A DNA stretch of 64,000 nucleotides from an uncultured Dorea sp. (GCA_910577685.1 CAJTOH010000012.1:24147-88146), one strand, 5' to 3'; positions 1-9,077 are shown, numbered from the stretch's first letter. Notes: a model not told the origin generated them from the letters alone. Translations and numbers: made by a program.

Positions 1-159
1 GGCAGGTTTGATGTAAAGTTTGGTTTTTGGGGTTTTTCTATCTTTTATATTTATCTCATTCATGCTAGTATATAAGATATTCTTTCATGTGATTTGTATA
101 GGTTTGATGCCGGCGGGCGGTCTGCCGTGCAGACAGATAATTAAGAATGGAGTGACAAG

Positions 160-870
160 ATGATAAGAATCGGAATATGCGACGATATCTATGATGCGAG
201 GATGCAGCTTCATGCCGCGCTCGGGCAGATCCTCGACAGGCGCGGGATGCAGAATACCTTCGTTGAGTTTCCCTCCGGGGAGGCGGTTTTGCGTTGGCTT
301 GCCACCCACTGCGGGGAACTGGACGTGCTTTTTCTTGATATCAAGATGTCCGGCATCGACGGAATGGAAACTGCAGAACGGATACGGGATGCGGATCACA
401 ACTTAGAATTAGTGTTCGTCACCAGCTATGCCGACCGGGTTTTCGACGGCTATTCTGTCAATGCGATGGCATACCTGATGAAACCGGTGAAACGGGGGCA
501 GCTTGAGCCCCTGATTGACCGGGTTCTATTCAAGATGCGCCAGAATGAACAAAACCTGTTTTTCTGCAGATACGGGGACGTTACCTACCGGATTCCATAC
601 AGGGAAATCCTCTACTTCTATTCGGAGCGCAGGACGGTTACCTGCGTCACGGTCAAGCGGGAGTATACCTTTTACGATAAGCTGGACCATGTGGAGGAAA
701 AGATTGGCAGCCGGTTCGTACGCATCCACCAGAGGTATCTGGTTTATGCCCCGGCGGTGGAGAAGATTACGGCGGCAGAGGTATGGATTGGGGGCGAGGT
801 GCTGCCGGTCAGCCGCTCCTGCAGGGAGGCGGCAATGCTGAAGCTTACTTTTGAAGCGTTGGAGGATTGA
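160..870 (+). CDS. LytTR-family response regulator (AgrA/LytR type)
   Basis: A 236-residue DNA-binding response regulator. An N-terminal receiver domain (about residues 1-122) shows the acidic pair D8/D9, the probable phosphoacceptor D60 in VLFLDIKMSG, T88 and K108 in LMKPV. A C-terminal LytTR domain (about 132-234) carries the typical ending in which an IHQRYLV segment is followed by LPVSRS. Proteins of this build bind direct repeats upstream of peptide-, bacteriocin- or virulence-type genes. The stop overlaps the region of the next gene, a GHKL kinase, so the two form one two-component operon. The start is supported by a GGAG seven bases upstream. No AgrB/AgrD-like partner is visible downstream; the 159 bases before the gene are too short to exclude one further upstream. 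Confidence 0.93.
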   Translation: MIRIGICDDIYDARMQLHAALGQILDRRGMQNTFVEFPSGEAVLRWLATHCGELDVLFLDIKMSGIDGMETAERIRDADHNLELVFVTSYADRVFDGYSVNAMAYLMKPVKRGQLEPLIDRVLFKMRQNEQNLFFCRYGDVTYRIPYREILYFYSERRTVTCVTVKREYTFYDKLDHVEEKIGSRFVRIHQRYLVYAPAVEKITAAEVWIGGEVLPVSRSCREAAMLKLTFEALED

Positions 871-872
871 GG

Positions 873-2249
873 ATGCTGGAGATTACTAAGCTGACATATA
901 GCGGGCTTATGTACTTCTTGCTGGCGGCTTGCCATATGGTAAACGCCTTTTTTATTTACCGGTTATTTGTCCGTTATATACAGCCGCGGCGTCATCTGTT
1001 TTTTAAAATATGCCTGTTTTTTTGCTTTACTGTCAGTAACGGCATGATTATCTGGCTGGGCGACCATAATCTGATTCTGACTGCGCCGTTTTTCATTGCT
1101 GCGGGAACATTCTGCACGAGCGGAAACTGGTATGGGCGTCAGGCGGTCAGTTTTACGTTCTTTTGTATGATAATGTCGGTAAACGCCATTCTGGATACCT
1201 ATGTAAAGAAATTTGATTCCGGCTTGCTGCGTGGGTTAATCCTGCCGAATATGGGCAGGACGGTGATATTTGCAGCCATATTTTTATTCCTCAGAAGGAA
1301 ACTTCCGGAGAATACCGTAACTCTGCCAAAGCGGCTGTGGAAGGTGGTTTTTTGGCTGTCGATCACGCCCTTTTGTATGCTTCTGGCTACGGTGACGCTG
1401 ACTTTCGGGAAGATGTTCGACGATATTGCGGATATTCAGGCGCAGTATGTGGGGGCTGTTATCCTGCCGTGTATCTTTCTGACGTCTTTTGCAATTCTGG
1501 GGGCGGTGTCGGCGTTAGAGGATCATGAGCAGTTAGAGCAGCGCAGCCGGCTTGCCGAAATGCGCGAAACCTACTATCAGAATCTTAAGCAGCAGGATGA
1601 CAGTCTCCGGCATATGCGCCATGACATGAATAATCATTTATCAACGGTTCGGGCGATGCTTGCAGGGCAGAACCAGGAAGGCGCTGCTTCGTATCTGGAC
1701 GAATTGCTGGAGGGTGTCGCTCCATTAAGGCGGGAAGCAGACGGCATAAGCGGCGGAAATATTTTAACGGAATGTACGCGCATGTCCGGGAAAGAATCTT
1801 TTTTACCTGAGATTACCCGGTTCTGCGCGAATGAGGCGGCGAATGTAATCCTGCAGGTAAAGGCAAATATGATACTTCAATATGGGTTAAAGTATGATTT
1901 CCGTATTCAGCTTCCGGAAACATTATCAATATCCGATATAGATCTGTGTTCCCTGATTGGAAACGCATTGGATAACGCGGCTTGCGGAGCGTCAGAAGCA
2001 GACGACAGGGTGGTAATTCTGCGCTGCCGCTGTGACAAGGGGATTTTCATGCTGAAAGTTCAAAACAGCTTTGCAGGGAGATTGGATAAAGAACTGAAAA
2101 CCACTAAGCCGGATGACGGCAGACATGGATTCGGGATATCCGGTATGAGAGAAATCGCGGCGAGATACGGAGGTTCGCTGGATATTCAGGTTGAGGAGCA
2201 GACTTTTACGCTGTTAGTTTATCTGTACCTAAACAGCGCTGACACTTAG
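873..2249 (+). CDS. GHKL-domain sensor histidine kinase (AgrC/ComD type)
   Basis: A membrane sensor kinase of 458 residues paired with the LytTR regulator. Roughly six or seven hydrophobic segments fill residues 8-212. The linker then holds the phospho-acceptor histidine H250 in RHMRHDMNNH. The C-terminal HATPase_c domain of GHKL type shows the N-box in GNALDNAA and a G-box in HGFGISGMRE. Start chosen at ATG 873 with GGAGG at 861-865; an in-frame TTG six bases earlier is less likely. The multi-span sensor without a large extracellular domain suggests a peptide or small-molecule signal. Its ligand and target genes cannot be read from the window. Confidence 0.92.
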   Translation: MLEITKLTYSGLMYFLLAACHMVNAFFIYRLFVRYIQPRRHLFFKICLFFCFTVSNGMIIWLGDHNLILTAPFFIAAGTFCTSGNWYGRQAVSFTFFCMIMSVNAILDTYVKKFDSGLLRGLILPNMGRTVIFAAIFLFLRRKLPENTVTLPKRLWKVVFWLSITPFCMLLATVTLTFGKMFDDIADIQAQYVGAVILPCIFLTSFAILGAVSALEDHEQLEQRSRLAEMRETYYQNLKQQDDSLRHMRHDMNNHLSTVRAMLAGQNQEGAASYLDELLEGVAPLRREADGISGGNILTECTRMSGKESFLPEITRFCANEAANVILQVKANMILQYGLKYDFRIQLPETLSISDIDLCSLIGNALDNAACGASEADDRVVILRCRCDKGIFMLKVQNSFAGRLDKELKTTKPDDGRHGFGISGMREIAARYGGSLDIQVEEQTFTLLVYLYLNSADT

Positions 2250-2474
2250 AAAATTTAACAAAAGACATGATAGCTGCCATATTTGATTCGTCTTTCGCAA
2301 AATAGAATTGTATTGTGTGATTGCCATTTGACAATGGAAGAAGCTGAAAAATACACGGAGATATTCCGAATAGTATTTTTGATAACAGAACCGTCAAATT
2401 TAGTTGAGAATTATTGTAAGCGTCCTGACCATCAAGGGTTTAGTAATTTTATTAACAGCACATCTGATGAGGTA

Positions 2475-2503
2475 CTGTCAATAATTATTTTTTATGCTAT
2501 ACT
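2475..2503 (+). promoter_or_regulatory. Promoter of the radical SAM gene
   Basis: CTGTCA, a 17-base spacer and TATACT. Transcription would begin near 2510, which excludes the ATG at 2504 as start and supports ATG 2537. The 225 bases between the kinase and this promoter hold no convincing gene. Confidence 0.5.
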
Positions 2504-2536
2504 ATGAAGAAACAAGACGGGAGGGGAGCATACGCC

Positions 2537-3403
2537 ATGACACGAGAAGAGATGTACCAGTCCATTTACACACACGATACGATTTATCTGCCGCCCCATG
2601 AACAGACGGCGGCAGCCTTAGAAGTAGCCCTTGGATGCAGTTGGCACAAATGTACTTTCTGTGACTTTGCAAAGGACGAGTTCCGGATTCATCCGATCGA
2701 TAAAATAGAACATAATCTGGAGATACTTGCCAAGCTGCGTCCGGAGGATTCAAGACTGTTCTTTCTGGGAGAAAATGCATTTTTTATGAGCACGGAGCAG
2801 ATACTTGAGATTACGGAGCTTACCCGCAGATATATGCCGAAGGTTCAAGAATATGCGATGTACTCACGGATTGACGACATTTTGCGTAAGCCGCAGGAAG
2901 AACTATGCCGTCTCCGGAAGGAAGGAGTCCAGGCGCTGCATATCGGGGTGGAGAGCGGGAGTGATTCGATCCTTGAGGAGCGGAAGAAGGGAGTTACTTC
3001 AGAACAGATCGTGGAGGCGCTGTATAACTTGGACCGGGCAGGGATCGACTATTACCTGACCGTGATCCCGGGACTTGGAGGCCGCAGTTTCTCTCGGATG
3101 CATGCGATTGAGACGGCTCGGATGCTGAATCGCGTACATCCGCGCAACATCTGGTGCCTGAAATTAAAATTATGGGAGGATACGCCTCTTTACAAAGAAG
3201 CAAGGGCCGGAACATTTGAGGAGATGACCCCGGAAGAGATTCTGCGGGAAGAACGGCTTCTTATTGAGAATCTGACTGTGACAGACTGTCTATTTGAGGA
3301 CACTACGGTTCTGGATCAATTTACGATCCAAGGGATGCTGCCGAGTCAGAAGGAAGAGTTGCTTAGAGCGGTAGATTATCTTCTTTCAAAGATAAAATTG
3401 TGA
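2537..3403 (+). CDS. Radical SAM protein
   Basis: A 288-residue radical S-adenosylmethionine enzyme. The cluster-binding cysteines are in GCSWHKCTFCDF, the CX4CX2C spacing common to a group of COG1032-like radical SAM proteins, not the classical CX3CX2C. Further core features follow: a FFLGENAFFM strand, the RIDD segment, GVESGSDSILEERKKG (the S-adenosylmethionine-binding strand region) and the PGLGGRS motif. There is no B12-binding domain and no SPASM extension, so it is a compact enzyme. Start at ATG 2537 behind GGGAGGGGAG. It is monocistronic, and its substrate cannot be assigned. Confidence 0.85.
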   Translation: MTREEMYQSIYTHDTIYLPPHEQTAAALEVALGCSWHKCTFCDFAKDEFRIHPIDKIEHNLEILAKLRPEDSRLFFLGENAFFMSTEQILEITELTRRYMPKVQEYAMYSRIDDILRKPQEELCRLRKEGVQALHIGVESGSDSILEERKKGVTSEQIVEALYNLDRAGIDYYLTVIPGLGGRSFSRMHAIETARMLNRVHPRNIWCLKLKLWEDTPLYKEARAGTFEEMTPEEILREERLLIENLTVTDCLFEDTTVLDQFTIQGMLPSQKEELLRAVDYLLSKIKL

Positions 3404-3419
3404 AAAACACGTAAAATCA

Positions 3420-3449
3420 TTGACATAGATTTTAATAAACGGGTATATT
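3420..3449 (+). promoter_or_regulatory. Promoter of the AAA ATPase gene
   Basis: TTGACA and TATATT separated by 18 bases, immediately downstream of the radical SAM stop and about 22 bases before the AAA ATPase start (AGGAGG at 3460-3465). Confidence 0.6.
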
Positions 3450-3471
3450 ATATGCATAGGAGGTTAGGGAC

Positions 3472-4665
3472 ATGTTGGTGCAATTCATGTTGAAGAATGT
3501 TTTATCCTTTAAGGAAGAAACCATATTGGATATGACGGCAATCAATGCATATAAGGAGCACGAGTGTAATTTGATTGATAACGGATCAAAAGAAAAATTT
3601 ATAAAAGTGGCAGCAATTTACGGTGCGAACGCCAGCGGGAAGTCAAACCTGAATATTGCTATGAGATTTTTCCAAACAATTATTACTGAATCATTGAATA
3701 ATGTAGAAGATGGATCGCTCACGGCGATTGAGGAATATTATGCTCCGTTTTCTTTTGAGGAAAATGAAGAAAATTCAGAGTTTCAAATTGTAGAAATACT
3801 GGATGATTTCGAATACCGGTATGGGTTTGAGTATAATGCGGAATGTATCGTGACGGAATGGTTATATCGAAAAAATTTGAAAACTAATAGAACGGCAATT
3901 ATTTTTGAACGTACGACAGAAGTGGTGAAATTCGGGGCGTCAGTCAGAAAAGAGTGCGAGGTCTATAAAGAACAGATTCCGGTAGAGACATTGGTGTTAT
4001 CATTTTTCTACAAGCTTCGGTTAAAGACGGATATTTTTAAAAGAGTATATATGGGAATTATGGATACCCTGATAGTTCCGGCAGATTTTTGTGAAGATAC
4101 AAGGGTTCTTGAGACATTTCTTCCGGAGACCATCGCTAATGAAAAAGAGAATTTAAAACAATTTTTAACTTCTATTGATTCAGGGATTAAGGACATAGAT
4201 TATGAGGAAAGTGAAAAAGAGATTCGATTTTTTACCTTTCATGAAGGGAAGAACGGGGAGAGGCACTCGCTGAACCTTTTTTGGGAGTCTGAGGGAACTA
4301 TAAAAAGTATTTTACTTTTTATATATGCAAGAATGGCAATTTTAAACCATAGATCACTATTTGTAGACGAGTTAAATGTAAAATTACATCCATTATTATT
4401 AAAATTTATTGTTGATTTGTTTTATGAAGGAAATTCTTCGGCACAATTAATTTATACGACACATGATACTACTTTAATGGACAAAAAGTTTTTCAGAAGA
4501 GATCAAATTTGGTTTGTTCAGAAAGATGAGTATGGATATTCTGAGTTATCTGCATTATCTGATTTTAGGGTCAGGTCAGACGCATCTTTTGAAAAAGATT
4601 ATCTGGCGGGGGTCTATGGCGGTATTCCATATCTCAAAGAATTTGAGATACGAGAGGGGGAATAG
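3472..4665 (+). CDS. AAA15/RloA-AbiLi-like ATPase
   Basis: A 397-residue ABC/SMC-type ATPase of the COG1106 (AAA15) class. The N-terminal strand of the form FxLKNVLSFKEE is typical of the class. Walker A is GANASGKS at residues 51-58; a Walker B-like LFVDELNVKLHP lies near residue 297 and a TTHDT switch near 328. In other genomes this class is encoded directly before an RloB (AbiLii) nuclease-like protein, and the pair acts in abortive phage infection. Here the partner survives only as a short remnant just downstream. The gene is visibly richer in A+T than its neighbours, which fits horizontal transfer. The ATPase itself looks full length. Confidence 0.8.
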   Translation: MLVQFMLKNVLSFKEETILDMTAINAYKEHECNLIDNGSKEKFIKVAAIYGANASGKSNLNIAMRFFQTIITESLNNVEDGSLTAIEEYYAPFSFEENEENSEFQIVEILDDFEYRYGFEYNAECIVTEWLYRKNLKTNRTAIIFERTTEVVKFGASVRKECEVYKEQIPVETLVLSFFYKLRLKTDIFKRVYMGIMDTLIVPADFCEDTRVLETFLPETIANEKENLKQFLTSIDSGIKDIDYEESEKEIRFFTFHEGKNGERHSLNLFWESEGTIKSILLFIYARMAILNHRSLFVDELNVKLHPLLLKFIVDLFYEGNSSAQLIYTTHDTTLMDKKFFRRDQIWFVQKDEYGYSELSALSDFRVRSDASFEKDYLAGVYGGIPYLKEFEIREGE

Positions 4666-4669
4666 GGCA

Positions 4670-4810
4670 ATGGGATCGGACGATTTATTTAAAAAGAGAA
4701 GGGCGGACAGAAAGCAGAGACGACCCTGGAACAACAGTTTATCGGTTGGCAGAGGAGTTAATGAGATATTTAAATTAGATAAAGATTGGGGAAGAAGGAG
4801 AAAATTTTAA
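4670..4810 (+). pseudogene. Truncated RloB/AbiLii-like gene remnant
   Basis: A 46-codon frame that begins MGSDDLFKKRRADRKQRR, the characteristic basic N-terminus of RloB-family proteins, then runs into unrelated sequence and stops at 4808-4810. RloB proteins are normally around 200 residues, so nearly the whole gene, including any catalytic region, is missing. It starts a few bases after the ATPase stop with a GAGAGGGGG ribosome binding site, as expected for the second gene of the operon. The terminal A of its stop codon is the A of the next gene's ATG. Recognition rests on a short motif. Confidence 0.6.
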
Positions 4811-6573
4811 TGCATTATAACAACATCCGGCAAGGCATATTTAAGGAGCGTCCCAACCGATTCATTGCCTATATCGATATAGACGGCGTCCGGGAAACAG
4901 TCCACGTGAAAAATACGGGACGATGTGCGGAATTGTTAAGACCGGGGGCGACGGTGTACATTCAGGAATCAGACAATCCCGTTAGAAAGACCGGATGGGA
5001 TCTGATTGCGGTAGAAAAAGGAGACCGAATGATAAACATGGACTCTCAGGTTCCCAATAAGTTAGTGAAGGAATGGCTGGAAGAAGGCAACCTCTTCCAA
5101 CATATCACCCTGATCCGTCCCGAATACACATACGGCAATTCCCGTTTTGACCTCTATATAGAGGCGGACGGCCGGAAGATCTTTATCGAGGTAAAGGGCG
5201 TTACATTGGAAGAAAATGACATCGTACGCTTTCCGGATGCGCCCAGCGAACGTGCGGTAAAGCATGTGGAAGAATTAAAGGCGGCTCTGGACGAGGGTTA
5301 TGAAGCCTATGTGTTCTTTGTAGTCCAGATGAAAGGCGTCAGATATTTTACTCCCAATATGGATACGCATCCTGCTTTTGGAAAGGCGCTTGAGAGCGCG
5401 GCGAAGGCGGGCGTCCGGATCTTGGCATACGACTGCGAGGTGGAAAAGGATTCGATTCATATTGCAAATCAGGTTCCGGTCGTCTTAAAGGATCAGGAAA
5501 TATCTGCAATATGGCGCGATATGGCAAAGCCTGTAATCGAATGGTATCGGGAGCATAAGAGAGATCTCCCATGGCGCAGGAATCCGGACGCCTACAGGGT
5601 ATGGGTATCGGAGATCATGCTTCAGCAGACTCGGGTGGAGGCCGTAAAACCCTATTACGAGCGTTTCATCAATGAACTGCCGGAGGTAAAAGATCTGGCG
5701 GAAGCTAAGGAAGATAAACTGTTGAAACTATGGGAAGGCTTAGGATATTATAACCGGGTGCGCAATATGCAGAAAGCCGCGCAGCAGATCATGGTCGATT
5801 ATCAGGGCCATTTCCCTGAAACCTATGAGGAGATACGTTCGTTAAAAGGAATCGGAAGCTACACGGCAGGGGCGATCAGCGCGTTTGCCTACGGAATCCC
5901 GAAGCCCGCTGTGGACGGCAATGTGCTAAGAGTGATATCCCGCCTCACGGGGAGCCGGGAGGATATCATGAAGCAGAGCGTCCGAAAGAAGATAGAAGAA
6001 GCGTTAGAGAAGGTGGTTCCGGTAAATGCGGCGGGGGATTTCAATCAGGGATTGATTGAGCTTGGCGCTATTGTGTGCGTTCCTAACGGAGAGCCAAAGT
6101 GCGGCGAATGTCCGGTCGCCATGCTCTGCGAGGCAAGAAAACAGGGAACGGTTAATGAGATTCCGGTTAAGAGTAAGAATAAGCCAAGAAAGATTGAGGA
6201 GAGAACCGTGCTTGTATTCCGGGACGGGAGACAGTTGGCAATCCGGAAACGCCCGTCAAAAGGGCTTCTTGCAGGGTTATATGAATTTCCAAGCGAACCG
6301 GGCCGCATGAGCCTTGAGGAGGCGGCGGCTTTCAGTAAGAAAATCGGGCTTATGCCGGTGCGGATCAGGGAGCTGGGGGAGGCGAAACATATTTTCAGTC
6401 ATGTAGAATGGCATATGACAGGGTATGAGGTTCTTGTGGACGAATTGGAAAAGACGAATAAGAAAGGGTTTTTATTTATTCATCCCAAAGAGATCGAGGA
6501 AGCATACCCCATTCCGTCGGCGTTCGGATATTATGCCGGTATAGTATTGGGCAAGCGGCGGAGTTATAGATAG
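4810..6573 (+). CDS. SfsA-MutY fusion: DNA-binding/nuclease domain plus adenine DNA glycosylase
   Basis: A 587-residue two-domain protein. Residues 1-226 are a complete SfsA domain starting MHYNNIRQGIFKERPNRF, with PD-(D/E)xK-like residues in RFDLYIEAD and IFIEVKG. Residues 236-587 are a complete MutY: E268 in VSEIMLQQ, helix-hairpin-helix LKGIGSYTAGA, catalytic D369 in AVDGNV, and an iron-sulfur cluster site C423, C431, C434 and C440. A NUDIX-like C-terminal domain that would read 8-oxoG follows. MutY removes adenine opposite 8-oxoguanine. Start at ATG 4810, because the SfsA family begins there; the in-frame ATG at 4786 would add eight atypical residues. The frame is continuous through the junction, so both activities come from one chain. 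Confidence 0.9.
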   Translation: MHYNNIRQGIFKERPNRFIAYIDIDGVRETVHVKNTGRCAELLRPGATVYIQESDNPVRKTGWDLIAVEKGDRMINMDSQVPNKLVKEWLEEGNLFQHITLIRPEYTYGNSRFDLYIEADGRKIFIEVKGVTLEENDIVRFPDAPSERAVKHVEELKAALDEGYEAYVFFVVQMKGVRYFTPNMDTHPAFGKALESAAKAGVRILAYDCEVEKDSIHIANQVPVVLKDQEISAIWRDMAKPVIEWYREHKRDLPWRRNPDAYRVWVSEIMLQQTRVEAVKPYYERFINELPEVKDLAEAKEDKLLKLWEGLGYYNRVRNMQKAAQQIMVDYQGHFPETYEEIRSLKGIGSYTAGAISAFAYGIPKPAVDGNVLRVISRLTGSREDIMKQSVRKKIEEALEKVVPVNAAGDFNQGLIELGAIVCVPNGEPKCGECPVAMLCEARKQGTVNEIPVKSKNKPRKIEERTVLVFRDGRQLAIRKRPSKGLLAGLYEFPSEPGRMSLEEAAAFSKKIGLMPVRIRELGEAKHIFSHVEWHMTGYEVLVDELEKTNKKGFLFIHPKEIEEAYPIPSAFGYYAGIVLGKRRSYR

Positions 6574-6680
6574 CGGCTATATATGGCGCGCTTTATCAGG
6601 ATTTTCAATTTTATGATACTCCTTAGAAGTGGTATGATAAGAAGCAGGATAATTACAGTGAAATTCTAAGGAGGAAACAG

Positions 6681-7832
6681 ATGGAGATTATCAAAGATTT
6701 ACCGGAAGTATTTGAGGAATTTGCGGAGCAGAGAAAGAAATCCTTTCTTGCGATGAAAGAATTGAAGGATAAGGGAGTACCGGTTGTAGGGGCGTACTGC
6801 ACTTATTTTCCACAGGAAATAGCGATGGCCATGGGGGCGGCGACTGTTGGGCTGTGTTCTACGTCCGACGAGACGATTGTAGAGGCGGAGAAGGATCTTC
6901 CGAAGAACTTATGCCCGCTGATTAAGTCCAGCTATGGATTTGCAAAGACGGATAAATGCCCGTTCTTCTATTTTTCTGACGTGGTCGTGGGGGAAACGAC
7001 CTGCGACGGAAAGAAGAAGATGTATGAATATATGATGGAATTCAAGGACGTATTCTTGATGGAGCTGCCGAACACTCAGGGCGAAGAGGCGCTTAAGCTG
7101 TGGAAGAGCGAGATTATCCGTTTCAAAGAATATCTGGAGAAGAAGTTCGGCGTGACCATTACGGAAGAGGATATCCGCGGGGCGGTTAAGACCAATAATG
7201 AAGTGCGCAGATCACTGAAAAGGCTCTATGAGGTAATGAAGCACGACCCTGTACCGATCAAGGGGCAGGATTTGTTTAAGGTATTGTATGGAAGCACGTT
7301 CAAGTTTGACAGGAAGGCTATTCCGGCGGAGGTAAATGCTCTGGCGGATAAGATTGAGAAAGAATATGCGGAAGGCAAGATGTTGGAGAAGATGCCTCGT
7401 ATACTGGTCAGCGGATGTCCCGTGGGCGGCGCAACGGAGAAAGTGATCCGGGCGATTGAAGACAACGGAGCCGTCGTGGTAACCTATGAGAACTGTAATG
7501 GGGCAAAGTCTATCGACAAGCTGGTGGACGGGCAGAGTCCGGATATCTACGATGCGCTGGCAAGGCGTTACCTTGATATCGGATGTTCTGTCATGACTCC
7601 GAACCCGAACCGTCTGGAATTACTAGGAAGGCTGATCGACGAGTATCAGATCGACGGTGTCGTAGAGATGACGCTGCAGGCATGCCATACGTACAATGTA
7701 GAGGCTATGTCAATCCGCAGGTTTGTGAATGAGAAAAAGGGTATTCCTTATATCAATGTGGAGACAGATTATTCTCAGGCGGATATCGGTCAGTTGAATA
7801 CCAGAATTGCGGCGTTTATAGAAATGCTGTAA
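6681..7832 (+). CDS. YjiM-like double-cubane 2-hydroxyacyl-CoA dehydratase-family reductase
   Basis: A 383-residue member of the 2-hydroxyacyl-CoA dehydratase (HgdB/FldC) superfamily, matching E. coli YjiM from memory in length and in blocks such as VGAYCTYFPQEI, LCSTSDETI, LPKNLCPLIKSSYGF and VVGETTCDGKKKMYEYM. Relatives carry a double-cubane [8Fe-9S] cluster and perform low-potential reductions with an ATP-dependent electron-donating activator. The conserved cysteines C40, C59 and C78 and those in GETTC and SGCPVGG are the expected ligands. E. coli pairs it with the activator YjiL; no activator gene is adjacent here, so it must be elsewhere or shared. Good RBS (AAGGAGG) and a strong terminator. 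Substrate unknown. Confidence 0.85.
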   Translation: MEIIKDLPEVFEEFAEQRKKSFLAMKELKDKGVPVVGAYCTYFPQEIAMAMGAATVGLCSTSDETIVEAEKDLPKNLCPLIKSSYGFAKTDKCPFFYFSDVVVGETTCDGKKKMYEYMMEFKDVFLMELPNTQGEEALKLWKSEIIRFKEYLEKKFGVTITEEDIRGAVKTNNEVRRSLKRLYEVMKHDPVPIKGQDLFKVLYGSTFKFDRKAIPAEVNALADKIEKEYAEGKMLEKMPRILVSGCPVGGATEKVIRAIEDNGAVVVTYENCNGAKSIDKLVDGQSPDIYDALARRYLDIGCSVMTPNPNRLELLGRLIDEYQIDGVVEMTLQACHTYNVEAMSIRRFVNEKKGIPYINVETDYSQADIGQLNTRIAAFIEML

Positions 7833-7862
7833 GTTAAAATACGAAGGTTGAATTTTCGAGGG

Positions 7863-7912
7863 AAGAAAGGGCTGCCGCATTAAGTACAAAATTAATGCGG
7901 CAGCCCTTTCTT
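7863..7912. terminator. Bidirectional terminator
   Basis: A near-perfect inverted repeat with GAAAGGGCTGCCGCATTAA arms around an 8-base loop, T-rich on both sides. It separates the plus-strand reductase from the minus-strand hemerythrin and serves both. Confidence 0.9.
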
Positions 7913-7919
7913 AGGTAAA

Positions 7920-8342
7920 TTATAATCTTTCGTTATTTTCCTTCATGAACTTGTATTCCGCAACAGACCGGTCAAAGCCCTCGATATGTGTATAGAACCA
8001 CTTGATTACATTCTCATGTACTTTTTCCACGAATGCATTGGAAGGGCCTTCTTCCTCGGCAAGCATCTCCTCAAGCTCCTTGATGGTATTCTTAAATGCC
8101 TCATGCTGCGCTTTGTGCTGTTCATATCCGGGATATGCAATATCCTGCTGGAGCTTTTCCTCCGCCTGGAAATGGAACTCGGTGTAATCGGCAAGATAAT
8201 CCATCATCTTAATCGCCGCGGTCTTCTCGTTGCTTTGTTCGCAGCTGTCTAATAATTTGTTGATACGGTCGATCAGCTCCTTGTGGTGGGAATCGATCAT
8301 CTCATTGCCGGTTACCAGATTTTCGCTAAATTCTGCATACAT
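7920..8342 (-). CDS. Bacteriohemerythrin
   Basis: A 140-residue four-helix hemerythrin with the full di-iron ligand set: H20 in IDSHHKEL, H57 and E61 in EFHFQAEE, H76 and H80 in YEQHKAQH, and H119 and D124 in YTHIEGFD. Bacterial hemerythrins bind O2 reversibly and are used for oxygen storage, sensing or scavenging. In an anaerobe a protective role is likely. No fused signalling domain is present. It is the last gene of a minus-strand run, behind the PAP2 gene, with its own AGGAGG site. Confidence 0.95.
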   Translation of the reverse strand: MYAEFSENLVTGNEMIDSHHKELIDRINKLLDSCEQSNEKTAAIKMMDYLADYTEFHFQAEEKLQQDIAYPGYEQHKAQHEAFKNTIKELEEMLAEEEGPSNAFVEKVHENVIKWFYTHIEGFDRSVAEYKFMKENNERL

Positions 8343-8408
8343 AAACTGTATCCTCCTCTTAAAATAAAGTATATCTTTATCTTCTTATCCAATGTATGGG
8401 TGAGAAGA

Positions 8409-9077
8409 TTAAATCGGCTGGTGCGACAGCTTTGCCGCCTTTTTCTCCTGTACGGCATACACGAAAGGATAGATGACGCACGCCAATACAAACGCCGCGA
8501 TCACATCCGTCACGGAATGTTGTTTCAGGAACACGGTGGACAGAACGATCAATACGGCAAGCAGATAAGAGCCGCGGCATATCCATTTGTGTTTCTTTAA
8601 GGCCTCGCTGTGCCGGATGGCAATACAAACGCCGAGAGAATTGAACACATGGATACTTGGCAGTACGTTCGTCGGAGTATCTGTCGCATAGATATGCTTT
8701 ACCAGATCCACGAAAATATTATCTCTCGCAAACGTCGTCGGACGCAGGTTCAATCCGTTCGGGAACACTGTGCATAACAACAGGAAGAACGTCATTCCAA
8801 TAACCAGAAAAGCGCAGAGCCGATAAAACCCGCTCTTATCTGTAAAGAAGAAATATCCCGCCGCCACGGCGACAAATATAAACCATAACAGATATGGTAC
8901 GATGAAATATTCAACAAAAGGGATATAATCATCGAGCGGCGAATGAATCAGGAAATGATGGACGTCCGTCCTTCTTTCCAGATAAACGAACCATGGCATG
9001 TATATGAGTCCGTATAGTAAAACCCACGCATGCCGGTATTTTTTAATAAAGTTCTTTGTCCGTTCGATCATATTCAT
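8409..9077 (-). CDS. PAP2-superfamily membrane phosphatase
   Basis: A 222-residue membrane protein with about five or six hydrophobic spans. It carries the three PAP2 phosphatase motifs in order: a reduced K...RP motif around NGLNLRPT, PSIHVFNS, and the final STVFLKQHSVTD, which holds the catalytic histidine and aspartate. The family dephosphorylates phosphatidic acid, phosphatidylglycerophosphate or undecaprenyl pyrophosphate. Its position behind a lipid kinase and a glycerophosphodiesterase makes a phospholipid or lipid-carrier role plausible. The 104-base gap before it is AT-rich and probably carries its promoter. Confidence 0.85.
   Translation of the reverse strand: MNMIERTKNFIKKYRHAWVLLYGLIYMPWFVYLERRTDVHHFLIHSPLDDYIPFVEYFIVPYLLWFIFVAVAAGYFFFTDKSGFYRLCAFLVIGMTFFLLLCTVFPNGLNLRPTTFARDNIFVDLVKHIYATDTPTNVLPSIHVFNSLGVCIAIRHSEALKKHKWICRGSYLLAVLIVLSTVFLKQHSVTDVIAAFVLACVIYPFVYAVQEKKAAKLSHQPI

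Noticed and set aside
2283..2507. 74-residue frame after the AgrC-like kinase as a signalling peptide gene
   Set aside because: No ribosome binding site, no AgrD-like cysteine-plus-acidic-tail pattern and no AgrB gene.
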